Below are positions 18,300-26,596 of a DNA stretch of 64,000 nt, piece by piece. The notes under the pieces are model-generated. The model saw nothing but the letters and a program-made list of their open reading frames with translations, made no database searches and was not told the origin of the DNA. The position numbers and the translations under genes were made by a program. Each line of letters starts with the position of its first letter. The stretch's first letter is position 1. This stretch comes from Promethearchaeota archaeon (GTDB lineage: Archaea > Asgardarchaeota > Lokiarchaeia > Sigyniarchaeales > SOKP01): assembly GCA_019058425.1 (NCBI GenBank), contig JAHPYZ010000003.1, forward strand, positions 44,573-108,572. The letters run 5' to 3'.

Positions 18300-18517
18300 A
18301 TGAGGAATTTCCTAATTAAAATGGTAACTATCTAAATTTTGTAAAATCTTAGACTTTTAAGATTTTAATTTTTCTCATCTCCCTCGATCTCTTTTTCTAA
18401 ATCAAAATTAGATTTATTATGATTGATACAAAATTACATTAAAATAAGATTTAAAGGATAATTTTAATTTATTTTAATAATAATTACTGTAAATATTCTT
18501 AAAGGAAAGAGATTTTT

Positions 18518-19150
18518 ATGGATTTTGAAAAACTTACAGAACTAGTAATTGAATTGGAAGTTGATGATATTGCAGACGCAGTAAAAGAAGCTTTAAATGA
18601 AGGTAAAGATGCTTTTGATGTTTTAAATTCTTTAACAAAGGGGATGGATGAAGTAGGACGCCGTTATGAAGAAAAAGAATACTATCTCACAGAACTCGTT
18701 CTTGCAGGAGAGACTATGAAAGAAGCTTTTGCTGTTTTGAAGCCAGCATTGGCTGCAACCGAAAGAGCAGAGGATAAAGTGAAAATCATATTGGCTACTG
18801 TGAAAGGAGATAATCATGATATAGGAAAAAATATACTTGGTTCACTTCTCTTAAGTTCTGGTTTTGAACTACATGATTTGGGGATGGACGTCGATGAGAA
18901 TACAATAATTGAAAAGATTAAAGAAACTGGAGCTACAATTGTTGCCTTAAGTACTTTATTGACTATGACCGTTGAAAACATAAAAGTTGTTCATGAAGCT
19001 TTACAAGCCGCTGGTTTACGAGATAATGTTAAATTAATTGTTGGTGGTGCTCCTTTAAATATGGAACTTGCAAAAAGACTTGGAGCTGATGATTTTGCAG
19101 ACGACGCGGTCGATGGTGTAAAACATATTAAACAACTAGCTGGAATGTAG
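18518..19150 (+). CDS. Corrinoid (B12-binding) protein of methyltransferase systems
   Basis: The protein (210 aa) has the two domains of MtaC/MtbC-like corrinoid proteins: a four-helix cap (about 1-85, LTKGMDEVGRRYEEKEYYLT) and a B12-binding Rossmann domain. The domain's cobalt-ligand motif is GDNHDIGKN (His of DNHDIG near residue 104), with later SxL (LSTLLTMT) and GGAP motifs. It shuttles methyl groups between a substrate methyltransferase and a pterin- or CoA-specific one. No methyltransferase gene is adjacent, so the donor is unknown; methylamines, methanol or methoxy compounds are all possible. An AAGGAAAGAG stretch precedes the ATG. The gene ends with TAG. Confidence 0.92.
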   Translation: MDFEKLTELVIELEVDDIADAVKEALNEGKDAFDVLNSLTKGMDEVGRRYEEKEYYLTELVLAGETMKEAFAVLKPALAATERAEDKVKIILATVKGDNHDIGKNILGSLLLSSGFELHDLGMDVDENTIIEKIKETGATIVALSTLLTMTVENIKVVHEALQAAGLRDNVKLIVGGAPLNMELAKRLGADDFADDAVDGVKHIKQLAGM

Positions 19151-19357
19151 TAGACTTTCTATCTAATTTCTTCTTTTTTATGCACTTAATTTTAATGATT
19201 TATAAAATATAATCATCCTTTTTTATGGATTTTATATAATTTTTCTTAATTAGAATAAAATTTACTAAATTATAATAAGAAGATTTATACTCTTTTTGAA
19301 TCGTTTATATCTCAAGGAATAAAATAAAAATAGAATCGTTTTAAAGAGGTTTTTAAA

Positions 19358-19612
19358 GTGAGTCATGAGGAAAATGAGGGAATAACAATTGATGAAGAAT
19401 TAGATACTCGTGGTTTATTCTGTCCAGAACCTTTGTTTGAGGTAAGAAATTTAAGTGAAACTCTTAATGTAGGACAGTGTTTTAAAGTTATTGCTGATGA
19501 TCCAGCTGCTGAAGAGGATCTTAAAAGGTGGGCAAAGAGAACTGATACAAAGGTAGTAGAATTTAATAAAGATGGCGATGATTTGATATTTGTTTTTAAA
19601 AAATTGAAATGA
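19358..19612 (+). CDS. tusA: TusA/SirA-like sulfur carrier
   Basis: The 84-aa protein has the TusA fold with the signature LDTRGLFCPEPLFEVR, Cys in CPEP accepting persulfide sulfur, and DDPAAEEDLKRWAK in the second half. TusA proteins receive sulfur from cysteine desulfurase or rhodanese and hand it on for tRNA thiolation, molybdopterin or iron-sulfur work. It is the first gene of an operon with an IscS-like protein 18 bases downstream and an IscU-like protein after that. The start is GTG at 19358 after an AGAGG sequence. Confidence 0.92.
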   Translation: MSHEENEGITIDEELDTRGLFCPEPLFEVRNLSETLNVGQCFKVIADDPAAEEDLKRWAKRTDTKVVEFNKDGDDLIFVFKKLK

Positions 19613-19630
19613 ACAAGTAAGGTGTAGAAG

Positions 19631-20821
19631 ATGAGTGTTTATTTAGATTACCAAGCAGCTAAACCAGTGGATCCTCGAGTATTTGAGGCTATGAAACCAT
19701 ATTTTACCAAAAACTTCGGAAATCCATCTTCATTACATAATTATGGATTCCATGCGACGAATGATTTAGAGGAAGCTCGACAGAAGATTGCTGAATTTAT
19801 TAATGCTCCAAATTCAGATAATATCATTTTTACCTCTGGAGCAACCGAATCAAATAATTTAGGTATTATTGGTGGAGCATTACGCAATAAAAAAAAAGGA
19901 AACCATATTATAATCTCAGAAATTGAGCATATTTCAATCTTAAATATAGGAAAATATTTAGAGAAACAAGGATTTAGAGTGAGTAGGGTTCCTGTAGATA
20001 GATTTGGTATAATAAACCTTGGTAAATTAGAACGTTTGATAACAGATGAGACTATTTTGATCTCTATTTCTACAGCGAGTAATGAAATTGGATCAATTCA
20101 ACCAGTAGAAGAAATTTCGCAACTTGCCCAAAAAAAAAATATCTGGTTTCATTCTGATGCTGTAGCAAGTGAAAGTACAATCCCTCTTGATGTAGAAAAA
20201 GTTCCTTTTGATTTATTGACTTTATCTTCGAACGATATCTATGGTCCAAGGGGAGTCGGTGCTTTATATCTTAAGAAAGGAATACGAGTAAACCCTATCC
20301 TTATAGGAGGGGGTCAAGAGCATGGGATGAGGTCTGGATCTGAGAATATGCCTGGGATAATAGGATTTGCCAAAGCAGCTGAAATATTGAAGGCAGAAAT
20401 AAATGAAGAAGCTGCTAGATTAAAAATTCTTAGGGATAAATTAATTAGAGAAGTTTTAAAGATACCTAAATCGTATTTAAATGGGCATGCTGAGAGAAGG
20501 ACGCCAAATAATGCTAATTTCCGGTTTGATTATATTGAAGGTGAATCATTGCTTCTCTCCTTAAAGGATGAAAAAGTGGAGGTAGCAACGGGTTCTGCCT
20601 GTTCTTCAAAGACTCTAGAACCCTCTCATACGCTTATGTCGTGTGGGTTATTACATGAGGAAGCACATGGGAGTTTATTATTAACTTTAGGGAGATTTAC
20701 AGAAGAAAAGGATATTGATAAAATTATAAAAGTATTACCCGGAATAGTAAGAAAGTTAAGAATTTTATCACCACTAACACCTTCAGATTTATTAAAAAAA
20801 TTACAAGAGGAGGAAAATTAA
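19631..20821 (+). CDS. IscS/NifS-like protein lacking the PLP lysine
   Basis: Length (396 aa) and overall sequence are those of group I cysteine desulfurases: FGNPSSLHNYG, FTSGATESNN, SNEIGSIQP and the catalytic Cys324 in ATGSACSS. At the cofactor lysine, however, where the family has S-x-H-K-x-x-G-P-K-G, the DNA encodes SSNDIYGPRG, so Asp202 replaces Lys and Asn201 replaces His. The usual DAVQ is DAVAS. Without the lysine, PLP cannot form the internal aldimine, so ordinary desulfurase activity is doubtful, though the sulfur-accepting cysteine loop is kept. I recall the same Lys-to-Asp change in Archaeoglobus fulgidus IscS, which still docks IscU. Its stop abuts the IscU-like gene. Confidence 0.9.
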   Translation: MSVYLDYQAAKPVDPRVFEAMKPYFTKNFGNPSSLHNYGFHATNDLEEARQKIAEFINAPNSDNIIFTSGATESNNLGIIGGALRNKKKGNHIIISEIEHISILNIGKYLEKQGFRVSRVPVDRFGIINLGKLERLITDETILISISTASNEIGSIQPVEEISQLAQKKNIWFHSDAVASESTIPLDVEKVPFDLLTLSSNDIYGPRGVGALYLKKGIRVNPILIGGGQEHGMRSGSENMPGIIGFAKAAEILKAEINEEAARLKILRDKLIREVLKIPKSYLNGHAERRTPNNANFRFDYIEGESLLLSLKDEKVEVATGSACSSKTLEPSHTLMSCGLLHEEAHGSLLLTLGRFTEEKDIDKIIKVLPGIVRKLRILSPLTPSDLLKKLQEEEN

Positions 20822-21622
20822 ATGAGTGTACATAAATATACTGATAAGGTAATGGACCATTTTCGGAATCCACGAAATGTAGGGTCAATTGAGAATCCCG
20901 ACGGATATGGAAAGGTTGGAAATCCAGTATGCGGAGATTTAATGGAAATATTCATAAAAGTAGGGAAAAATGACAAAGGGGAAGATATCATTGATGATAT
21001 TAAGTTCAAAACTTTTGGTTGTGGGTCTGCAGTATCGACTTCATCAATGGTAACTGAGATGGCTAAAGGAATGACTCTTGATGATGCATATAAAATTACT
21101 CGAAGCGATGTAGCAGAAGAATTAGATGGTTTACCTCCGATCAAGATGCATTGTTCAAACCTAGCCGCAGATGCCTTAAAAGCTGCTATTAACAATTACC
21201 GTAAGGGTACCCAACCAGAAGTTGAAGTTGTAACTTCTTGTCAATTAGATGTACGAGTTATTCTCGGAGTAGATGAGTTCAAAGGAAAGGGCACTTATCT
21301 AGAAGTTCCTGATCTTGAGGAACTGAGAGAAAAGAGAACACTTATTGTTGATACGGGGGATGAGTCTTTAGAATTAGCACTTAAGTTAACCGAATATACA
21401 GGGAGAGTTATAGTACTAACTTCTGCAAAAGAAATCCCTGGAACCGTAGAAATTGCTAAGAAATTGAAGCAATCTGATGTAAAAGTTTTGCAGCAATCAG
21501 AGCTAAATGAGATTAAAGGAGAACTCGATGAAGTAGAAAAGGTTATCATACATGATTTCGACGAAGATGAAAATTACGAACTATTCGTGGATGCAGTAAT
21601 AATTTTGGATTATAGAGGTTAA
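20822..21622 (+). CDS. IscU-like iron-sulfur scaffold fused to a thioredoxin-reductase-like domain
   Basis: Residues 1-130 are an IscU scaffold with its three cysteines: Cys37 in GNPVCGD with the neighbouring Asp, Cys67 in FGCGSA, and Cys111 in HCSNLAADAL. It assembles [2Fe-2S] clusters. Residues from about 168 to 266 are extra. TLIVDTGDESLELALKLTEY, VIVLTSAKEIPGTVEIAKKL and the final FVDAVIIL follow the order of the NADPH-binding domain of thioredoxin reductases (GGGDSALEEA, HRRDEFRAS, VDGVFV), but the GxGxxG loop is degraded. A linker contains one more Cys (VTSCQLDV). The start directly follows the IscS-like stop. The scaffold call is firm; the role of the C-terminal domain is open. Confidence 0.88.
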   Translation: MSVHKYTDKVMDHFRNPRNVGSIENPDGYGKVGNPVCGDLMEIFIKVGKNDKGEDIIDDIKFKTFGCGSAVSTSSMVTEMAKGMTLDDAYKITRSDVAEELDGLPPIKMHCSNLAADALKAAINNYRKGTQPEVEVVTSCQLDVRVILGVDEFKGKGTYLEVPDLEELREKRTLIVDTGDESLELALKLTEYTGRVIVLTSAKEIPGTVEIAKKLKQSDVKVLQQSELNEIKGELDEVEKVIIHDFDEDENYELFVDAVIILDYRG

Positions 21623-21639
21623 TTTTTTTTTTATTTTTT
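21622..21639. terminator. Shared poly-T/poly-A end between convergent genes
   Basis: TAATTTTTTTTTTATTTTTT directly follows the IscU-like stop codon and overlaps the end of the convergent HdrD-like gene. A T-run alone suits archaeal termination on the plus strand. There is no stem. Confidence 0.4.
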
Positions 21640-22782
21640 CATTGAATCAAAAATATAATCAGTTATATATTTACTTTCTTTATCGAATTGATTCTTATAG
21701 TTAACATATCTAAAATTAAATACACATAAAGGACAAGAAGTAACAATTTCTTTAGTTACAACCTTGTTGAATAATTCTTTACCTATTTTAATACAAATAC
21801 TACTATCAACACCTCTAATTCCGGAACCTGCTCCACAACAAGGACATTCTTCCGGGTTTTTAGATAATTCTTTGACTTTTAAGCCACATTTATTTAGAAG
21901 TTCTCGAGGTTCAGAGTATAGAGGCCCACTTTTATATTTTCTCCCAACTCGACAAGAGTCATGGTATGTAATTAGTTTATTCAATGGTTTTAATGTGATT
22001 TTATTACTTTTTTCCAACTTATAAATCACCTCAATTATGTGTCTCACATTTAGATTGAAATCCCTAAAATATTTTCTATATACTTTGTCAAAGGCATATA
22101 AACAACCTCCGCATGTAACTATCAAATTCTTTATTCCTATCTTTTTAAAGAGTTCAATGTTTTCTTGAAAAATTCTCTTTGCAAGATTAAGATTTCCAGC
22201 GGAATATACATATTCTCCGCAACATGGTTCCTTTTCCAAAATTTTAAAATCATAACCAGCAAGTTTTAAGATTTTATAGGGAGCAAGAGCACTCTCCATT
22301 ACACGAAATGAAGACATGCATCCTAAAAATAACAGAGTATCTGAGTCTTTTTTTTCAAATAATTCTTTTGTTTTATAACTTTCAGGCAGCCAATTTAATC
22401 TATCTTCTGGGTTTCCACCAACAGAATTGTCTTTTTCAGTAATCCCTCTTATGATTTTATTATGTATCTCTAATGGTGCTTTATTTTCATCTACAAGTTT
22501 AACTTTTGATGAATGAACAATCTCTGATATTTGAATTTCTTGTTGACAAGTTAAATCACATAATCCACATAATGTACAAGTATAGAGCCCTATACGCTCT
22601 TCTTCTGTAATAAGATTATTAGAAAAAACTTTTTCAGCTATTTTTAATCGTCCGTTAGGTGATTTTAACTCATTATGAGTAACCTTGTAAGTATCACATA
22701 CTTCCATACAATCCATACAGTCTATACATGAATTTACTTCGGTTAATAATTTATTAAGATCCATTTCAATATCATTTTTCAT
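21631..22782 (-). CDS. HdrD/GlpC-like iron-sulfur protein with two CCG domains
   Basis: The 383-aa protein carries two N-terminal ferredoxin-type motifs, CIDCMDCMEVC (near residue 17) and CTLCGLCDLTC (near 69), then two CCG repeats: KEPCCGEYVYSAGN plus TCGGCLYAF, and PEECPCCGAGSGIRG plus SCPLCVFNF. This layout is that of GlpC, LutA/LutE and HdrD proteins, which take electrons to or from disulfides, quinones or flavoproteins. No partner flavoprotein is adjacent, so the substrate is not known. Given the neighbours, a role in thiol or disulfide redox chemistry is plausible. It converges with the IscU-like gene and is divergent from the CoA-disulfide-reductase fusion. Confidence 0.88.
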   Translation of the reverse strand: MKNDIEMDLNKLLTEVNSCIDCMDCMEVCDTYKVTHNELKSPNGRLKIAEKVFSNNLITEEERIGLYTCTLCGLCDLTCQQEIQISEIVHSSKVKLVDENKAPLEIHNKIIRGITEKDNSVGGNPEDRLNWLPESYKTKELFEKKDSDTLLFLGCMSSFRVMESALAPYKILKLAGYDFKILEKEPCCGEYVYSAGNLNLAKRIFQENIELFKKIGIKNLIVTCGGCLYAFDKVYRKYFRDFNLNVRHIIEVIYKLEKSNKITLKPLNKLITYHDSCRVGRKYKSGPLYSEPRELLNKCGLKVKELSKNPEECPCCGAGSGIRGVDSSICIKIGKELFNKVVTKEIVTSCPLCVFNFRYVNYKNQFDKESKYITDYIFDSMKK

Positions 22783-22893
22783 AATATTAGTTATTATACT
22801 AATTTTTCTAACTTATAATAACCAAACTTAAATTAATCGCTTTATAAAAATAGTTAAAGATATTGTAAATAAATAAAGAATCTGGTTACTTTT

Positions 22894-25278
22894 ATGAAAA
22901 GAGTAGTAATAGTTGGCGGGGTGGCAGGAGGTGCTTCTGCTGCCGCTAGATTAAGACGATTAAGAGAAGATTTCGAAATAATTATGTTAGATCGAGGTCC
23001 TTATGTATCATTTGCGAATTGCGGATTACCTTACTATATAGGAAATATAATAAAAGATCGTGAGTCATTAGAATTGGTGACACCAGAAACATTCCTTGAG
23101 AGATTTAATATTGATGTTCGAGTTTATAATGAAGTAGTTTCAATCAATAAAGATAAAAAGAATGTTAAAGTAAAGGATTTAAAGCAATTAAATGAATATA
23201 TTCTTGATTATGATTATTTAATTCTAGCAACTGGGTCAAAACCAATAATTCCTCCGTTTGTAGGACTTGATACAGTTCCATATTTTACTGTATGGACAAT
23301 TCCAGACGCTATAAAAATACGCAACTATGCTGAAAAAACTCATATAAAAAAGGCAGTTATCGTTGGAGGTGGATTTATTGGACTAGAAATGGCAGAAAAC
23401 TTGGCAGAAAAAGGAGTGAAAGTTAAAATTGTTGAAATGTTGGATCAAGTTATGCCACCTATTGATAAGGAAATTGCTCAATTTATTCATCAAGAATTAA
23501 TATTAAATGGAGTTTGTTTGGTTTTAGAAGATCCTGTAGACTCTTTTGGAAGAACTGATAAAGATATACCATTTATTAAAACAAAAAGTGGTCGCATAAT
23601 AGAAACCGATTTAATAATTTTATCTATTGGGATTAAACCAGAAATTTCATTAGCTAAAGATGCAGGTTTGAATTTGACAGAAAGGGGTTATGTTGAGGTT
23701 AACAGTAGAATGCAAACATCTGATCCCAATATCTTCGCTGTGGGTGATATTATTCAAGTCCAGCATTTTCAAACTAAGAATCCAATCTCAATAGTTCTAG
23801 CTGGACCCGCAAATAAGCAAGGAAGAATAGCTGCAGATAATATTGCTGGGAGAGATTCAGAATATAAGGGGGTTTTGGGTGCATCAGTTGTTAAAGTTTT
23901 TGATATAACCGTTGCTTCCGTAGGTTTAACAGAAAAACAATTAAAAAATTTAAGTTTCAATTATGATAAAATATATATTCATCCCAATAATCATGCAGGG
24001 TACTATCCTGGAGCTATTCCAATAACTCTAAAATTAATTTTTGAAGTTCCCAGTGGAAAAATATTAGGAGCTCAAGCTGTTGGAGGTTCAGGCACAGAAA
24101 AAAGAATTGATGTCATCTCAACAGCAATTAAATTTAATGGTACTGTTTATGATTTAGAAGAATTAGAATTAACCTATGCTCCTCCTTATGGTTCTGCCAA
24201 GGATCCAGTAAATATGGCAGGATTTGTTGCATCCAACTATCTTAGAGAAGATATGCCTATTTGGCATTGGCATGATTTAACTAGTATTAATAATAATGGA
24301 GCTGTTTTATTAGATGTTAGGACAAAAGAAGAATTTTCTACTAGAGCTATTGAAGGTTCAATAAATGTTCCAATAGAGGAACTTAGAGCTCGTTTAGATG
24401 AATTTCCTATTGATAAATCAATCTATGTTTACTGTGAAGTAGGATATAGGAGTTATTTAGCACTTAGAATTCTATTACAAAGTGGCTTTAAAGAAGTATA
24501 TGAACTTACTGGAGGTTTTAAAATTTATGAGATGGCCAATGCCACAACAGAAGAAATAATGGCAGCATGTGGAGGTTCCGAAAACGTTATAGAAGAATTT
24601 GTACATGAAAAGGCTACTGAAACTGAAGATTATATAGAAGTGGATGCTTGTGGGCTTTCATGTCCCGGCCCTTTAAATGCTCTAATTAAAGCCTTTGACA
24701 CGCTACCGGAAAATAAGAAATTAAAGGTATATGCAACGGATCCCGGATTTAAATCTAGTGTTGAAGCTTATTCTCAATTAAACGAAGCAGCAAAGTTATT
24801 AAATCTTGGAAAAGAAAAGGGAATGTTGGTTGCTACATTACAAAGGGTTCAACCTATTGAAGTTATAGCTCCTGTCAAAAAGAAAACTAGAAAAGAACTA
24901 AGACCTCCTGATGCACCTCCAGTTTCAGATATTAGTGCTGATGAGCTTTTTAAACGTATTAGCACTGAAGAAGAACCTCCTCTTATGATCGATGTTCGAA
25001 CTCCCCAGGAATATCTTGGTCCACATGGTCATCTCAAAAATACTAAATCAATTCCTTTAGGAGAGTTATTAAATAATCCAGATATTATTAAGGATTATAA
25101 AGATGAGGAAATAATTGCAATATGTCACTCTGGTTCTCGCTCTATGATGGCAGCTCAAATACTAGCCCAAGCGGGTTTTAAAGATATCAGAAATCTAACT
25201 GGTGGTATGATTATATGGCACCGAAAGGGTTATCCTGTAGAGTTAGAAGAAAGCAGAATGACAGAAACTTATTATTAA
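22894..25278 (+). CDS. CoA-disulfide reductase-like flavoprotein fused to rhodanese, TusA and rhodanese domains
   Basis: Four units follow one another in 794 aa. Residues 1-445 are a CoADR/NADH oxidase-like FAD and NAD(P)H oxidoreductase (VVIVGGVAGGASAAARLRRL; active Cys43 in SFANCGLPYY; NAD motif IVGGGFIGLEMAENL). Residues about 455-545 are a rhodanese with the Cys loop CEVGYRS. Residues about 580-655 are a TusA domain (ACGLSCPGPLNALIKAF). Residues about 690-785 are a second rhodanese with CHSGSRS. CoADR-rhodanese fusions reduce polysulfide, sulfur or CoA persulfide with NAD(P)H; the extra TusA and rhodanese should pass sulfane sulfur on. The nearby TusA/IscS/IscU operon suggests one sulfur network. 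Confidence 0.93.
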   Translation: MKRVVIVGGVAGGASAAARLRRLREDFEIIMLDRGPYVSFANCGLPYYIGNIIKDRESLELVTPETFLERFNIDVRVYNEVVSINKDKKNVKVKDLKQLNEYILDYDYLILATGSKPIIPPFVGLDTVPYFTVWTIPDAIKIRNYAEKTHIKKAVIVGGGFIGLEMAENLAEKGVKVKIVEMLDQVMPPIDKEIAQFIHQELILNGVCLVLEDPVDSFGRTDKDIPFIKTKSGRIIETDLIILSIGIKPEISLAKDAGLNLTERGYVEVNSRMQTSDPNIFAVGDIIQVQHFQTKNPISIVLAGPANKQGRIAADNIAGRDSEYKGVLGASVVKVFDITVASVGLTEKQLKNLSFNYDKIYIHPNNHAGYYPGAIPITLKLIFEVPSGKILGAQAVGGSGTEKRIDVISTAIKFNGTVYDLEELELTYAPPYGSAKDPVNMAGFVASNYLREDMPIWHWHDLTSINNNGAVLLDVRTKEEFSTRAIEGSINVPIEELRARLDEFPIDKSIYVYCEVGYRSYLALRILLQSGFKEVYELTGGFKIYEMANATTEEIMAACGGSENVIEEFVHEKATETEDYIEVDACGLSCPGPLNALIKAFDTLPENKKLKVYATDPGFKSSVEAYSQLNEAAKLLNLGKEKGMLVATLQRVQPIEVIAPVKKKTRKELRPPDAPPVSDISADELFKRISTEEEPPLMIDVRTPQEYLGPHGHLKNTKSIPLGELLNNPDIIKDYKDEEIIAICHSGSRSMMAAQILAQAGFKDIRNLTGGMIIWHRKGYPVELEESRMTETYY

Positions 25279-25403
25279 AATAAACTTAGTAATGTTTTTC
25301 TTTAAATTATAAGTAAAAAAGTTAAAAAAAAGGGGAAATAATTTAAATCCAAATATATTCATATATAACGAATTTCCAATTTATAAAAAAAAGGTATAAA
25401 ATT

Positions 25404-25994
25404 ATGAAAGAAACTGCTAAAAAATTATATACTGCATACGTTGGTGAATCTCAAGCACGTAATAGGTATAATTATTTTTCTAAAGTCGCGAAAAAAGAAG
25501 GATTTGTGTTAGTATCAAAAATCTTTGATGAAACATCAGATCAAGAAAAAGAACATGGTAGTTGGTTTTATAAAATGCTCCAACAATTTAAGAAGGAAGA
25601 AAAATTTGATGAGATGAAAGTGATCCCAGATGCAGAATTCCCAACTACTCTTGGGACTACAATAGAAAATCTGAAATCCGCAATAGCAGGAGAAAATATG
25701 GAATGGCAAACACTTTACCCGGACATAGTTAAGACAGCTGAGAAAGAAGGGTATCCAGATGTTGCCAAAAGAGTCCGTGCAATTATTAAAGCTGAAAAAC
25801 ATCACTCGGAAAGGTATGGAAAACTCTTAAAATTAGTTGGTGATGATGCTTTCTTTAAACGCGGTAAAAAAGTCGTTTGGGTATGCATGGAGTGTGGTTA
25901 TGAAGTTGAAATGGATGAATTACCCAAAGATTTTAAATGTCCTTCCTGTGATCATCCTCGGGAGTACTATAGAAAGAAATGCGAAGATTTCTAA
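25404..25994 (+). CDS. rbr: Rubrerythrin
   Basis: The 196-aa protein has the diiron four-helix domain with the YVGESQARNRYNYF and FDETSDQEKEHGSWFY glutamate/histidine motifs in the first half and AEKHHSERYGKLL in the second. A C-terminal rubredoxin domain (CMECGYEVEMDELPKDFKCPSCDHPREYY) completes the classical arrangement. It reduces hydrogen peroxide to water with electrons from rubredoxin and protects anaerobes. It is followed by desulfoferrodoxin, which makes the peroxide from superoxide, so the pair fits one protective pathway. A TATA-like ATATATTCATATATAA lies 20-45 bases upstream of the start. Confidence 0.96.
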   Translation: MKETAKKLYTAYVGESQARNRYNYFSKVAKKEGFVLVSKIFDETSDQEKEHGSWFYKMLQQFKKEEKFDEMKVIPDAEFPTTLGTTIENLKSAIAGENMEWQTLYPDIVKTAEKEGYPDVAKRVRAIIKAEKHHSERYGKLLKLVGDDAFFKRGKKVVWVCMECGYEVEMDELPKDFKCPSCDHPREYYRKKCEDF

Positions 25995-26085
25995 AAATAA
26001 TATATCAAGTTTTAATTTAAAATCAAAATCATTAAATATTAAATTAAATGATTTAACAAACAAAAGGTTATAAGTGAGAAGAAAA

Positions 26086-26472
26086 ATGAAGCAAAAAGAA
26101 ATTTATAGGTGCTCTATATGCGGAAAAGTAATAGAAATTTTACACCCTGCTTCTCCCGAGACAATCTGCTGCGGACAACCAATGAAATTAATGGAAGAAC
26201 AAACTAAAGACTGGAAAACAGAAAAGCATGTTCCTAAAATCACGATTGAGGGTAATAAGGTCACTGTTGATGTGGGTATCTCAATGGGTACACCTCATCC
26301 TATGACTGACGAGCACTATATAATGTGGATTGAAATAATCTGTAAAGACGGATGCTATGAAAGAAGATTCTTGAAACCGGGTATGGACCCTAAAGCAACT
26401 TTTACTGTTGCTAATCCCGAAGGTCTCTGGGCTCGAGAATATTGTAATTTACACTTTTTATGGAAAAGTTAA
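26086..26472 (+). CDS. dfx: Desulfoferrodoxin / superoxide reductase
   Basis: The protein begins with a desulforedoxin-like iron site (YRCSICGKVIEILHPASPETICCGQPM). It continues with the superoxide reductase core, whose [Fe(His)4Cys] centre ligands appear in EKHVPKI, TPHPMTDEHYI and the final EYCNLHFLW. It reduces superoxide to peroxide without releasing oxygen. The ORF track starts at GTG 26074; I prefer ATG 26086, which gives the usual short lead (MKQKEIYRC). It lies 91 bases after rubrerythrin and is followed by a strong T-run. Confidence 0.95.
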   Translation: MKQKEIYRCSICGKVIEILHPASPETICCGQPMKLMEEQTKDWKTEKHVPKITIEGNKVTVDVGISMGTPHPMTDEHYIMWIEIICKDGCYERRFLKPGMDPKATFTVANPEGLWAREYCNLHFLWKS

Positions 26473-26490
26473 ATTTCAAATTAAAGCATC

Positions 26491-26510
26491 TCTTTTTTTT
26501 TTATTTTTTT
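26491..26510 (+). terminator. Poly-T transcription end behind desulfoferrodoxin
   Basis: The tract TCTTTTTTTTTTATTTTTTT lies about 20 bases after the desulfoferrodoxin stop and carries no preceding stem. It fits archaeal U-tract termination and would separate the rubrerythrin/desulfoferrodoxin pair from the transporter gene. Confidence 0.45.
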
Positions 26511-26596
26511 AATATCTTAAAATAATGAAATTTTAAGCTGTCTAAAAATAATTATTAATATTAAATCAAATAATTTTTCTTTTTTAAAATAGGACA

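Noticed and set aside
20818-21195. 125-aa minus-strand ORF
   Set aside because: It is antisense to the IscU domain, which has all cluster cysteines; this is a shadow frame.
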